From: Aspidapion aeneum
Taxonomy: Eukaryota > Arthropoda > Insecta > Coleoptera > Brentidae
Direction: 5' to 3'
DNA: 64,000 bases
Assembly: GCA_963576565.1 (NCBI GenBank)
Contig: OY755038.1
Span: forward strand, 143,196,558-143,260,557
In this document: positions 10,601 through 21,910 of the stretch, piece by piece
Layout of the letters: each line of letters starts with the position of its first letter
Position numbering within the stretch: position 1 is the stretch's first letter
Position numbers and translations under genes: made by a program
Notes under the pieces: model-generated
The model's database searches: none
Told to the model about the DNA's origin: nothing
The model's input: the letters and a program-made list of their open reading frames with translations, nothing else

Positions 10601-11190
10601 TAATTACCAACTTTACCCCCCACCCTCCGTAGAACCACCAATGATAGCATAGACATTATAATGTCGAGCCCTGTATGACTGTGGTTCTGCGGTAGAATAT
10701 AAATAAAGGAGGCATGGAGAGAAAGAAAGTTGTTTACGAATCCCACGAGTCAGCGGGTGGCTATAATAACACAAGTGATCTTTGTCCTAATTAAATGTAA
10801 AACGATACGCGGCTGCTGGGGCGCGAAGCCTAGCTATAGGGAAGCTGTCTGTCTGACATTTGGCTGGCATTTATGATCAGCGCCGCGCCGCACCCAGATG
10901 CTTCTTGCTCGCGTAAAACAAAAAAGGGCGCAGCTCTGTTGATGATGTATCTATCGAATTTGTTCGGGATCTCCCTTAATCAGGGCCAGGACCGGGATCG
11001 ATAAAGATTCCAGACGTCTCCCGGAATGCATTTTTCTATCTGTCATACGTGATCGAAAATCGGTTTGTACCGAAGCGGACGTTAGATCACGGCTATCAAA
11101 ATGGACGGGCCCCGATCCTCCACTTTGTTGACGTCATATCGGGGGCTGATTTTTTTTTGATGGTCACGTCACGACACATCTGATTGTCTT
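10600..11190. other. Unassigned, less AT-rich segment
   Basis: About 10800-11110 is noticeably richer in G and C (GATCAGCGCCGCGCCGCACC region) and shows no repeat shared with the rest of the window. No coding exon was supported. It could be single-copy flanking DNA. Confidence 0.35.
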
Positions 11191-11789
11191 TAAAATATTG
11201 AAGTTGGAGTGACGGTTCATGAATATTTGATTTTTTTTTAAATAAAGCCGGTTTGGAGATTGTTTTTACTATATTCTTGCAGAACAATTTTTTCTAAATG
11301 TATAATAATCCTTAATTTTCCAGAGCCGCTTCATTAGCTCACACAAGAATTAAGTTTAAAGCAGAAGCAAATGTGACAAAACTGACAAACACAGATGACA
11401 AAGTCAAATACATGTCAAATATAACAGTTGGCATGCGGTACATGGCGGGTAATTTGAATATAAAGTAAGGAATGCTAAATCTTGAAGATTGTAACTTTTT
11501 AATCATCTTGCATCCTTTCAAAAGTTTGGTGGAATATCGGGATGGTGGCTGAGAATATTTCACTGAAATTTCGCGGAAATCTGTAATGCCATTTTGAAAA
11601 TATCATAAAAAAACGTCGGACCTCTCATAAGACCCAATGTAAAAGTCAGCCCCTCCCCGAGAACAGCTGATTTTTTCAGGGTCGTGGCCTCTATTTTTGT
11701 GTTGGCCTTGATTGTCTTTAAAATATTGAAGTTGAAATGACGGTTCATGAGTATTGGATTTTTTGAAGTGTAAACTTCTTTAGGCGCGT

Positions 11790-12035
11790 TTAGGAGTTTT
11801 TGTGGGTAGTGAATTCAACTGAGCCGTCAGGCTCGGCTATGTAACGCTCATTCGAGTGAAATCGGGTTGAGTCGACTAACTGTGAGAAACATTCAGCGAG
11901 CGATATGATGATGCAGATGAAAGTCAGTACACAAAAGAGTTCGGTTCGGTCCGCTTTGCAGAATATGTTATGGGCCAGTATTATTAATTTCGCCTTGTTA
12001 AAGTTTACACGTATGCCGTGTGGTCTTAAGCACAC
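11790..12035 (-). CDS. Hypothetical ORF with a hydrophobic leader
   Basis: An 81-residue minus-strand frame. Residues about 30-50 read ELFCVLTFICIIISLAECFS, a signal-peptide or membrane-anchor profile, followed by a polar tail (QLVDSTRFHSNERYIAEPDG then SVEFTTHKNS). The only in-frame methionine is 30 residues upstream of the hydrophobic run. No family is recognised, and no clear splice donor follows. It sits between the duplicated blocks of 11.2-13.2 kb and may be an exon or chance. Confidence 0.2.
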   Translation of the reverse strand: MCLRPHGIRVNFNKAKLIILAHNIFCKADRTELFCVLTFICIIISLAECFSQLVDSTRFHSNERYIAEPDGSVEFTTHKNS

Positions 12036-12147
12036 ACAATTTTTTTCTTTAAATAAAGCTGGTTTTGAGATTGTTTTTACTATATTCTTGCAGACAAATT
12101 TTTTTTAAATGTATAGTAATCCTTAATTTTTCAGAGCCGCGTCATTA

Positions 12148-12185
12148 GCACGGATCACCTTTGTTAGGTGATCCGTGTCATTAGC
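12148..12185. mobile_element. Tiny palindromic insertion with direct repeats
   Basis: CACGGATCACC and GGTGATCCGTG form a hairpin around TTTGTTA, bordered by GTCATTAGC on both sides. The paralogous block at 11325-11345 has TTCATTAGC only once and no palindrome, so it serves as an empty site. Confidence 0.6.
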
Positions 12186-12313
12186 CCAGACAAAAATTAA
12201 TTTAAAGCAGAAGCGAATGTGTTCGTTTCCGCATGAAAAGTAATCGAATTACCTACATCTATTTGTGCATATTCGGCACTTGGCAGACTTTTAAAATTTA
12301 ATATAATTATTTA

Positions 12314-12857
12314 GGGCGGCGGATAAAAGATCGAAAGTACAAAAGGTCGAAAGTATAAAAGGTCGAAAGTACAAAAGGTCGAAAGTACAAAAGATCGAAA
12401 GTACAAAAGATTAAAAGTACAAAAGGTCGAAAGTACAAAAGGTCGAAAGAAATCGACAATACAAAATATTAAAAATACCAATTTACCGTATCAAGTCGAA
12501 TTGACCTGTCCAGTCGAGGTGGACCCGGGCCGAGGATAGGTTAGGTTACTATCCCAACCTGACCCGGTTAGGTTAGTATATCAAAAAAAAACTTTCCTGA
12601 CGAAATCAGGGTAGTTTTTTTTTGTAAACAAACCTAACCTGGTCAGTTTGGGTTAGTAACCTAACCGGATTAACTATGAACTATCCTCGACCTCTGGACT
12701 ACCTCGGCTGGGCAGGGCAATTGGACTTGGTTAGGTTTCAATCTTTTATTTTCATACTTTTGACCTTTGTACTTTCGACTTTTTGTACTTTCGACCTTTT
12801 GTAGTTTTGACCTTATTTTTTCGACCTTTTGTACTTTCGACCTTTTATCCGCCGCCC
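12314..12857. mobile_element. Foldback element with perfect 8-bp target duplication
   Basis: The termini GGGCGGCGGATAAAAGATCG and its inverted partner ending TTTTATCCGCCGCCC are flanked by ATTATTTA at 12306-12313 and again at 12858-12865. Both arms are arrays of about 15 bp units of the form GGTCGAAAGTACAAAA. An inner inverted repeat with GGTTAGGTTACTATCCCAAC-type sequence occupies 12535-12668. Non-coding. The 8-bp duplication suggests mobilisation by a hAT-like (or other 8-bp) transposase; that is inference. Confidence 0.85.
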
Positions 12858-13214
12858 ATTATTTACATGTGTTTACAGAAGTTACATCAAAAAATGCTTT
12901 TGTTTTGTAGTGTAATTTTGTTTTAAAAAGATTAGCGCTGGTATTTCTGGATTCTTAATGAACTTTATTGTAAAAAAATTATTAAAAAATCGAAAAAGTT
13001 TTACAATATAAACAATTAAACATATGCCATGACAAGCACAGATGACAAATTCAAATACATGTCAAATATAACAGTTGGCATGTGGTTCATGGCGGGTAAT
13101 TTGAATTCAAAATAAGGAATGCTAAATCTTTGAAGAGTTTAACCTTTTAATCAACTTGCATTCTTACAAAAGTTTGGTGGAATATCGGGATGATTTCACT
13201 GACATTTGTACGGT

Positions 13215-13680
13215 GCTAACCCCCGGCCGCGGCCCAACGCAACGCTTCGTATTAGGCCTGGTCCGCAGTGTCACTTATTATTCATCTTTCTCTAATAGAA
13301 AGAGATAAATATACAATTTATATCTCTATCTATTTCTATTAGAGAAAAAGGGAAATAGAAGTAAGCTAGACAAAAACTCTTTAGATTTGCTCAGCTACCC
13401 TCTATGTCATCCTAGCACCTAGGGAGTAGCTGGGGAATTAAAAGAGTTTTTATCGCCCTGGTTCGATTATGAGAATAGAAATACCTAAGACCATAAGCCA
13501 CCATGCCATAAGAACCGCATGGAAAACAACGCTACACAGAAAAAAGCACACGTGTATTAAAGCGCGCAGAGAAAAAAGCGCACCTAGTAAAACAGCGCAC
13601 AGGGAAATCAAACAAAAAAAAGTTTTGACGTATGGAAAAATCACAATGAAATAAATGTGAGGGGCCATAGGACAATTTCC
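13215..13680. other. Short hairpins and inverted fragment of the 10.3 kb repeat
   Basis: TCTCTAATAGAAAGAGATAA near 13290 pairs with a TATTAGAGAAA segment near 13335. AAAACTCTTT near 13371 pairs with AAAGAGTTTTT near 13441. From about 13535 to 13625, AAAAAAGCGCAC-type units are the inverted form of the 10323-10600 motifs. No gene is supported. Confidence 0.45.
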
Positions 13681-13682
13681 TC

Positions 13683-14202
<520 letters not shown>

Positions 14203-14280
14203 CTGACATAACTCAAAAACCGCTTACTCGATTTGAATGAAATTTGGTACCTAGGCTGGGTATGGTGGTACGTGATGGTC
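14203..14280 (+). repeat. Mini-me-type core, second copy
   Basis: Essentially identical to 10204-10272 (GTACCTAGGCTGGGTATGGT, GGTACGTGAT). Here it is followed by GGTCCCATTT rather than an AT run. Confidence 0.7.
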
Positions 14281-14321
14281 CCATTTAAAAATGAACAACA
14301 TCCACCGAACGCAAGCCAAAT

Positions 14322-14680
14322 AAAAGAGTGGGGGTAGATTAAAAAAATTAGAGTTTATGTGAAAATATGTCGTGTGTGATATCAAACGAAAGGCAATTGA
14401 GCCTGGAGTTAAACAAAATATATTTTAGTTTATTTAAGTAAAAAGGGTGGGGGTAGATTTCAAAAATTAGAGTTTAAGTGAAAATATGGCGTGTGTGATA
14501 TCAAACGAAAGGTAATTAATTGAGTCAGGAGTTAAACAAAATAGATTTTAGTTTTTAAAAAAAGGGTAGGAGTAGATTTTAAAAATTAGAGTTTATGTCA
14601 AAACATGGCTTGTGTGGTATCAAACGAGAGGTACTTGAGTCTGGAGTTAAATAAAATATATTTCAGTTTTTAGTTATATT
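14322..14680 (+). repeat. Minisatellite, three units of about 118 bp
   Basis: Units carry GGGGGTAGATT, AAAATTAGAGTTTATGTGAA, TGTGTGATATCAAACGAAAG and GGAGTTAAACAAAATA in the same order three times. The third unit is most diverged. Confidence 0.8.
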
Positions 14681-14713
14681 CGCTCACACGTACACTATAA
14701 ATATAGTACCTAG

Positions 14714-15460
14714 TAGGGTATCCAAGTCCCGGGACCAAATATTTTTTCGGGACTTCGGGACCAAATGTCAGGTCCCGGGACTAATCCCGGGACTGGTCTC
14801 GAAACTAAAATAAAAGTAATTAAATTAATTTAACACAGAACATAACACAGGTTTATTGATATTGGTAAATGGTTCACATAAAAACAAATTGACAAACGTA
14901 GCAAATAAAAGGGTAAGTATAGGGAACTATGACTTTTGTCCGTTGTTTGATGGAACGCTTTTGTTCAAAGTGAGATTTAAGTGCCACAAGTGCATTTAAC
15001 GACTTATCATTTAACCTTAAACGAAGCTTGTTACAAAACACCGCCGGCGCCGGCCACTGAGAAAGCTCTCTTCGATTGGACGCTGGTAGGTGGTATAGTC
15101 AGTAAATGCTCGTAGCATATTTGCAAATATTGTCCTCGACAACCGCCTCAAAAAGGACCATTTCTCGTTTTATTATTTTTGAAAATCGATCTGGTTTTGC
15201 ACGTGATGACGTTTGTATGATTGGTCTTGTACTTGTTGAGGCAGTAGCAAATATTGCATTTTCAATAAATCCGTCTAACTTTTTTGCGATCCTTTCGCGT
15301 TCATGCAATAGACGGCGCTGCGTCACGCTTATTATGCATGTGTCTGGTATAATTTAGCGGTTTCGGGACCAAGTTGAGGTCCCGGGACCTTCACTGAGTC
15401 CCCGGACCATTTTTTTTTTAGGAAAACTCCCGGGACCAAGTCCCGGTACTGGATACCCTA
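14714..15460 (-). mobile_element. hAT-like transposon, deletion derivative
   Basis: Termini TAGGGTATCCAAGTCCCGGG and its inverted partner ending GGATACCCTA, each followed inward by several CCCGGGACCAA units. It contains a C-terminal hAT transposase fragment on the minus strand. The flanks GTACCTAG and GTGTGAGA do not match, so the target duplication is lost or one end is displaced. Confidence 0.65.
14935..15326 (-). pseudogene. hAT transposase C-terminal (dimerisation) remnant
   Basis: The minus strand reads KLDGFIENAIFATASTSTRP and FEAVVEDNICKYATSIY, then a TGA. The same frame continues as LYHLPASNRRELSQ, then VFCNKLRLRLNDKSLNALVA and LKSHFEQKR. The KLRLRLNDKSLNALV stretch fits the end of the hAT dimerisation domain, where hAT proteins usually read N-[RK]L...KS...L..L. 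The catalytic region is absent. The premature stop and missing N-terminal half make it non-functional. It lies between matching CCCGGG-rich termini. Confidence 0.6.
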
Positions 15461-15474
15461 GTGTGAGATTAGAT

Positions 15475-15670
15475 GCCCATATATTGGTAGAGTATTTTTC
15501 AATTTATTCGAAATTTCGGGGATATCCTCTGTGCGCTTTTTTCCGTGTGCACTTTTTTCAAGTGCTTTTCTGATAATGCAAGTCAACATAAATATAATTT
15601 TTTTCAGCCTGTAACTTACCTGTAGTAGCTAGCCGCCCATATACTTCGGATTCTGGGGGAGGAATTAGCC
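15475..15670 (+). repeat. Second copy of the 10.3 kb dispersed repeat
   Basis: Shares GCCCATATATTGG, TGTGCGCTTTTTTCCGTGTG and TGTAGTAGCTAGCCGCC with 10323-10600. Confidence 0.6.
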
Positions 15671-15699
15671 AACCCTAGACTATGAATAAAATCATATTA

Positions 15700-16724
15700 T
15701 GTATATAGAGTGTCCCAAATAAAAGTAACTACATGGGGATATCGAAAACGGGAAGAGATAAAATTTTGGTTAAATATAAAAAAAAGTTGTGCTATTCCAA
15801 GTCCAATCAGATGCTGTATCGAAATTGAAAATATCTACAGGGTTTTAAAATTTTTTTTTTTTTTGTTGTAGGTTTAATGAGCTTGTTATTGGCTTTAATG
15901 GGAGGTGCTAAAAATAAATATTGCACAAAATTTAAAGGAAATATCGAAAAAAAAACTAATTTTTCGATATATAGCCGATATTTTCTTTTGAAGTGACAGG
16001 TGTGGTGTACAGTTTTCATTTGAATAGAAAGAGTTTAAAGTAAATCCATCAAAATTAATTTAATTTCTCCTAAAACAAGGATTTAATTTTTTTTCTTAAC
16101 TTTGGCTGCCGCCATCTTGGATTTTGTAGCCGGAAAATCGGAGTTCTTGAATAAAAATTTAGCTTTGGGTGTTCGGTACCACCCATTGACTTCTATACCC
16201 TACGGGTAGACCCGGCATGGGCCTAAATTGCCATTTTATCATGATTTTATCGCAATTGACCAAATACAAGTAAGAATTTAATGAGCAAGACAGGGATGAA
16301 AATAGAATTTCGGTTTGGTAAGTCCGGACACATGCAACATCGCAAAAATATTCTATTTGCTTGTCTTGGATAAAAAAGGGCAGTGGCGGCTCAAAATAAA
16401 AATTTTGAATTCTACTAGCAATTTTTTATCAACAATTTTCTGTTTGAATTATAAATAATTCATGAATACTTACTTGGGTATACTGTGTTTACAAAATTCT
16501 CTTTCTCTCAGTAAAAAAAAAGAGTAAAAAGAATTTGTTAGCATGCTAAGTGCAGTGGATGTATTAAAATTATTGTTTTCATCTGTTACAAATATTGTAC
16601 CTTCCAGGTAAAATATTTTCTTTCTTTGAAGAAGGGTCTTCTTGAACTCTTCTCTTCTTGGGTGGACTACAAGTTATGCTCGAGTCAGATGAAATTTCGG
16701 AACTAAAAATTTCAATTCGGAATG
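15700..16724. other. Unassigned sequence with one dispersed fragment
   Basis: A GAGTGTCCCAAATAAAAGTA motif at about 15708 could be a terminus, but no partner was found. GGCTGCCGCCATCTTGGATT with TGTAGCC at about 16105-16130 recurs at about 25783-25810. No gene is supported. Confidence 0.4.
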
Positions 16725-16929
16725 GGACAACTGGGCGCCGCCAACAGGGCGCCACGCCGGGCCTAATGGGCGCCGGGCCAACTCAGCGCCGGACTATTTT
16801 CTTTTTTCGATAAAAAGTGCAGATAAAAAACAAAATATATATGTTATTTATACAAAAATTTCAACACCTATTAAGTCGAGTGTTGAAATTTGGTAGGCTA
16901 CTAGTGTTCTGGTAACCTGGTAAAAATGC

Positions 16930-19030
16930 CATTTACGTTTTTTATTTCAAAAATGGCGGATCCAAAATGGTGGATTTCTTTATTTTTAAACCGATTTGTC
17001 TCAAACATGAAAGTTTGCAGTATTTGAGATCACCCACATAGCACAAAAATCACATCAACATTAAATTAACGTAAACAAAAATAACAAAGTTTTTTTTTAC
17101 TTGAAAACAACCTCATACCATGTAATATTTATTTTGTTAAATCTACATGCTTAAAGATAACTTAAAAACAAGGAGAAATCAAGCTATAAAAATCCACTTT
17201 TTGCTGAAGTTTCTGGTGTTGTGTATATAAAGTGTTTTTTACCCTCGTTATTTTCATGTACCAAATTCACACATGAAAAGTCCTCCACAACATGTTCTAA
17301 AACGCCACTAGATTAAGACTTCTCAAACCTACTGACTTTCTGCGTCTTTTTTGGTCACGTTTTTTTAATAACATTTTTTTAACTTAAAAGAGACGCGAGA
17401 TGAAGTTATAAAAGTTCACTAGTTTAAGACTACAACACTTTAAGACAATTTTAAAGATGGCGCTCAACGCAAGAGAAAATATCTATATATCTATCTACAT
17501 TATGTTTTTTTTAAAAGCTAAACAAGATTTTTTAACAGTAAACACTTTCACAGAGTATTAAGGTTCATTTTCCTTTATCAGGTTAAATGACTGATGCGTC
17601 GTGATCGTAAAGGATCAGGGATCAGTTTCTTAACAGGTTTTTGGAGTTTAGAGGCGAAAGCACTGCCTGATAGATTTCGTCAAAGTGAAAAATGACGACA
17701 AGAGGTGGCGCTGCTGCTAGTAAAATCTCAAAATTATTCAGTAGAAAAGCCATGCAAGTCGCGTTTTAAAATTCGTGTAGAAGAGGCGTGAATCTAATGT
17801 AATTTTAACGTTGATAAAAATCAATTGAAACTTACGTAAAAACAGTGCTGTTTTAATTTGATAATGGCGTTATTACAACGCAGTTTTTAGCAACGTTATT
17901 TTTTATAACGTTAGTGAATGACCTATTAAGCTTGTTTTCATATGTGAAATAAACGTTTTTATTAGCAGCTTTTAAAATCAACGTTTTTTTTCTCACGCCT
18001 TTTTTACGTGTTAAACACGTGATTGTGCTATGTGGGCACTTAATCCAGTTTTATCCTCAAACTTAAAAAAATTTAAATGGCGGATCCAAAATGGCGGATT
18101 TTCATATTTATGCACCAATATTCACCAAATATAGAACTTGGCAGTGTTTCAACTCGCTGAATATGATTTTTGACTCAAACTCAAAATGGCGGATTTCTTT
18201 AATTTTAAACCGGTTTGTCTCAAACGTGAAAGTTTGCAGTGCTTGAAAGCACTTAATTTCAAATGACGGATGGAAAATGGCGGATTTTTTTATTTATGCA
18301 CCGATATGTATCAAATATCAAACTCATAAATAATTTAAAATGGCGGATTCAAAATGGTGGACTTTGCTGATTATCAATATTGACTTAAACTCATGAAAAA
18401 ATCAAAATGGCGAATCTAACATGACAGACTTTTTTATTTACTAACCGCTTTGTCTTAAGCTTAAAATATTACATTTCTTTCTTTAAACTTGAATCATATT
18501 TTGTATTAAGCTATAAAAGTCTGCCATTTGCAAGTATGAGTCACAAATTGTATTAAGTGACCTTAAGCACTGCAAACTTTTAAGTTTGAGACATTTGAGA
18601 CAAATCCGTTGAAAAATAAAGAAACCCACCATTTTGGATCCACCATTTTAATTTTTTTAAGTTTGAGTACAAAACTGTATTAAGTGATCTCAAGCGCTGA
18701 AAACTTTCAAGTTTGAGACAAATCCGTTTAAAAATAAAGAAATCCACCATTTTGGATCCGCAATTTTGAATTTTTTATGAGTTTGAGTCAAAAATTATAA
18801 TCAGCGACTTGAAACACCGCCAAGTTCCATATTCGATACATATCGATGCATTAATAAGAAAGACCGCCATTTTGGATCCCCTATTTTAATTTTTTTTAAG
18901 TTTGACGGTAAAACTGTATAAAGTGATCCCAAACACTTCAAACTTTCAAGTTTGAGACAAATCGGTTTAAAAATAAATAAATTCGCCATTTTGGATTTGC
19001 TATTCTTGTAATCAAAAACGTATGTTATCA
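16930..19030. repeat. AATGGCGGATCC satellite-like array, with an orientation switch
   Basis: Units of about 120 bp contain AATGGCGGATCCAAAATGG, TTTAAACCGATTTGTCTCAA, ACTTGAAAGTTTGCAGTG and a TTATCCTCAAACTTAAAAAA segment. From about 18480 the same unit runs in the opposite orientation. Related sequences occur at 33090-33280, 35600-35830 and 46270-47510. Confidence 0.75.
17033..18036. mobile_element. 1.0 kb TIR element nested in a satellite unit
   Basis: CCCACATAGCACAAAAATCA and its inverted partner GTGATTGTGCTATGTGGG mark the ends. The insertion splits GAGATCACTTAATAC, which is intact at about 33172. The empty-site comparison gives a CA dinucleotide on both sides. A partial inverted relative lies at 32130-32405. 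No transposase seen. Confidence 0.7.
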
Positions 19031-19288
19031 GGTTACCAGAACTCTAGACCTACCAAAATTTCAACACTCGACTTAATGGAATATTACGTAAAGGATTTTT
19101 TAAAGATGTTTTTGCATAAATAATAATATATCTATTTTGTTTTTAATTTGCACATTTTATCAAGAAAAAATATTTTAGTCCGGCGCCCAGTTGGCCCGGC
19201 GTCCAGTTGGCCCGGTGCCCAGTTGGCCTGCCGCCCAGTTAGCCCGCCGCCCAGTTGGAGGCGCCGAGTTGGCGGCGCCCAGTTGTCC

Positions 19289-19958
19289 TAGACTGCAACA
19301 CATTTCAGGATAAATTATTATTAAAAAATAGTGTGGGGAAGTGACACTTTCTGAATCAAAATATGTGAGGGTAAAATCGCACGGTCGCAGAAAAAACTAT
19401 CTATCGTGGCGCTACTGAACTTTCTCGTGTTTTAGCAAAAACTATCCGTCAAGACGACTTACCCATGAAATTTTGGTTTTTCATCGATTTTTTTTTATTT
19501 TGCACAAAAAATAATTTCCGACCATGTTTGAACTCAGTTACTTCTAAACTTGTTTTTAAACGTTTTTAAGATTTCTTTTTGTAATATTCCCGCACGAAAT
19601 TCAAAAAAAATCATTTTCGTACTTAGACAACATTGTCTATCAGTTTCCCTGTATAAAACGACTAGCAGGTTGAATCACTCACAATACGGCAGGTGGATTA
19701 AAAGTAGCCAGCTGCTTTTCTGTCGCACTTATGCCGTCAGTGTGAAAGAGATAAAAGTACCCATATATTATCTAGGGTATTATTAGCATGCAAAATCAGC
19801 CTATCTTCCGTCCGTTTCACATGTTCAATAATGTCTATCTCTGTTTTTATTGTAAAAGAAATACCCGCCCCTAGAAACCAAATTGAATAGGGTCAATAAA
19901 AAATGCCTTGTCTTTCTGTCTCTAAGGCCCTTTCAGGGCCTTTTACAACTCAATGGTA
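19289..19958 (+). repeat. Duplicated right flank of the GGCGCC element
   Basis: From AGACTGCAACACATTTCA to CAGGGCCTTTTACAACTCAA this region matches 33589-34275 almost base for base. The left flanks of the two GGCGCC elements differ, so the mobile or duplicated unit probably includes this block. Confidence 0.7.
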
Positions 19959-19974
19959 CCACCATAATGCCAAA

Positions 19975-20045
19975 TATAAAAAAATATACCCTTTTTGCAG
20001 CTTTTTCCTAAAATATCCTAGAAATTTACTCAACTAATAGAAACT
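19975..20045 (+). repeat. Half copy of the ATACCCTTTTTGCAGC MITE
   Basis: AAATATACCCTTTTTGCAGC and TTTACTCAACTAATAG match the 25.6 kb foldback arm. Confidence 0.55.
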
Positions 20046-20115
20046 AGGCACAAAAAGAATATGTAAATTTTTCACTGAGTTTTTTAAAAACATACATATA
20101 GTCTAAATTATACGC

Positions 20116-20703
20116 ATTTGTAATGACGTCACCAGGGGAGAAAAAAACGTATGTGGCGTAGATATTTTTGCCAATCAATGTTTTTTAATTGACATTACGT
20201 TACATAACCAATTACCTACCTATTTAAATCATAGACACTACTTTTTTTAAAAGTTTATTGTCACCGCTGTTTATAATATACTGAACAAAGATAAACAAAA
20301 ATGACATTACAAATGGGTATAATTTGAACTATAAATACGAGCATAAATATCGGTTTCAGATGGCAAAAGTCAAACACCAGAAAATATCTTATTAAAATGC
20401 CATACACACTATACAGTCCATCTCGTCTTTTATATTTATTTTAGCTGCGAAAATAAATTTAAGGTGTAGTTTTTATCAGATTTTATTCAATTTTGCCTGA
20501 TGTTACAAATTGTTGACATAAATGGAAATTCCATTTTTCACTTGTTCCTTTTTGAACTCAAAAAAAGCTAATATGCATTTTTTTAATAAATGTTACAACA
20601 ATCTGTTTTTTATTCAAAATAAGTGAATGTAATGGATATTAGTATTAACTATCCATGGTATTACGCAAACATGTCTGGTAACCAGTATGACGTCATTACA
20701 AAT
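20116..20703. mobile_element. Candidate TIR element with 16-bp ends
   Basis: ATTTGTAATGACGTCA at 20116-20131 is perfectly inverted at 20688-20703. The interior is AT-rich without coding sequence. No target duplication is evident, so this is a candidate only. Confidence 0.45.
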
Positions 20704-20870
20704 CCACCGCTGCTTACTCACCGTGAATCATAGTTTGCCCACGAACCAACAAGTGCCGCCGGCTACCCGATTCGCCGCCGGCCCAACTCACTGTTGACCC
20801 GACTTGCCGCCGTGCCAACTCGCCGCCGCGCCGTGGCGACTCACCACTAGCCGTCGGTCGTAGTTTCAGT
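20704..20870. repeat. GCCGCCGG-rich short-repeat tract
   Basis: Loose repeats of the type CAACTCGCCGCCGGCCC resemble the end repeats of the GGCGCC element at 16725-19288. It could be a decayed end of the same family. Confidence 0.4.
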
Positions 20871-20934
20871 CTGCAATTTTGACAGTTATTTAGAGTTCTG
20901 GTAACAAGCCTAATTTTGTTTAAATATTTTTGAC

Positions 20935-21735
20935 ATATTTCATGAATTAAATAAATGGGTCCATGACGGATCTGATACCTTCCCAGCTAGCCTATTACAC
21001 ACTTCAAGTAAAGCCATAATAATATATTACCTTGAAAACAGTCTTTTGTAAATATCTCAGAAAATAAAGCTCTTACAAAGTTTTTGGTTATAACACAAAT
21101 TATTGAGAAGAACATAGTCTACCTTACAAGGTGACAATTTGAAAAGGATAAACTTGAATTTTCTCGAATTTTATCAGGAAATTTAAAAAAACGCCGAAAC
21201 ACGTCGATTTTGTTTGCAAGGGCGACACTTTTTGGCTATCTTGAAATTTTTGTAGCACGAACCCCCTTCGAGGGGTATTCTTTGCCCCTATATTTTGAAT
21301 AGGGAACGTGGGTCTAGTGACACCTTGTTTTGAAGACCTTTTGAATGTCCTTATATATATATACCTATCCTAGTAATATTGTCGTGATGTCTGTGTGTTT
21401 GTGTATGTCTGTCCTTAACACGATAGCTCCTAAATTGCTGAACCGATTTTCATAAAATTTTCAGGTAAAATAGTGTTCAACACTCTAACGAGCTGATTAG
21501 ATTTTGGTCTAAATCCATTAAGCCTAATAACAATTTTTTGACAATTGAAACATTTTAGAAATGCTAACTTTTTAACGGAGCATCGCATCAATATGCGGTT
21601 TTCGGAATAAAGTAGACTGTATTTTGCTCAATAATTGTGTTATAACCAAAATATATCATGGCTTCATTTGAAGTGTGCTACTAGGGTAGCTAGGAAGGTA
21701 TCAGATCCGTCAGGGATCCATTTATTTAATTTTCG
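20935..21735. mobile_element. Foldback element
   Basis: AAATAAATGGGTCCATGACG, GATCTGATACCTTCC and CACACTTCAA on the left are inverted on the right (21640-21735). TTTTGGTTATAACACAA near 21085 also pairs with its complement near 21632. Within it, about 21190-21310 resembles an arm of the 1500-1891 palindrome and 21345-21480 a mini-me-like core. Confidence 0.65.
21345..21480 (+). repeat. Mini-me/HINE-like short repeat
   Basis: A TATATATATA run, then GTCTGTGTGTTTGTGTATGT, then AACACGATAGCTCCTAAATT and GCTGAACCGATTTTCATAAA. Same architecture as 546-900 but only moderately similar. Confidence 0.5.
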
Positions 21736-21769
21736 GCGAGAGGTGCCTCGGTATTTCCTTTTGGTGTAC

Positions 21770-21910
21770 AGGTTAGGGGAAATACCAGGAAATACTTGGG
21801 AAGTACTGGTAAATATTCTAGGAAATACCATTGAAAATACTAGGAAATACCATTGAAATTTGAGGAAATACCAGGAAATACCGTAGGTTTTATACCGTAG
21901 GTATTTCCTT
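21770..21910 (+). repeat. Short GGAAATACCA repeats
   Basis: GGAAATACCA-type 10-mers occur about eight times with AGGAAATACCATTGAAA-like spacers. Confidence 0.75.

Larger units (their letters stand above)
11190..13210 (+). repeat. Locally duplicated blocks with insertions
   Basis: Block 1, about 11225-11340 (AGATTGTTTTTACTATATTC, CCAGAGCCGC), recurs at 12045-12160. Block 2, 11385-11575 (CAAATACATGTCAAATATAA, GGCATG, GGTGGAATATCGGGATG), recurs at 13030-13210. A TTGAAGTTGGAGTGACGGTT-type piece recurs at 11190 and 11710. In the second copy the blocks are pushed apart by the foldback at 12314-12857 and a small palindrome at about 12155. Confidence 0.65.
16725..19288. mobile_element. GGCGCC-ended TIR element, long copy
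   Basis: The left end GGACAACTGGGCGCCGCC is inverted at the right end (GGCGGCGCCCAGTTGTCC). Next to the right end lie several CGCCCAGTTGGCC units. Inner inverted sequences match too (TTAAGTCGAGTGTTGAAATT near 16872 with its complement near 19062). The interior is satellite-like (about 16930-19030) plus a nested 1.0 kb element. A shorter copy lies at 32908-33588. Non-coding. Confidence 0.65.

Noticed and set aside
10866..11110. tRNA or other structural RNA gene in the GC-richer patch
   Set aside because: No cloverleaf, A/B box or other RNA signature could be fitted.
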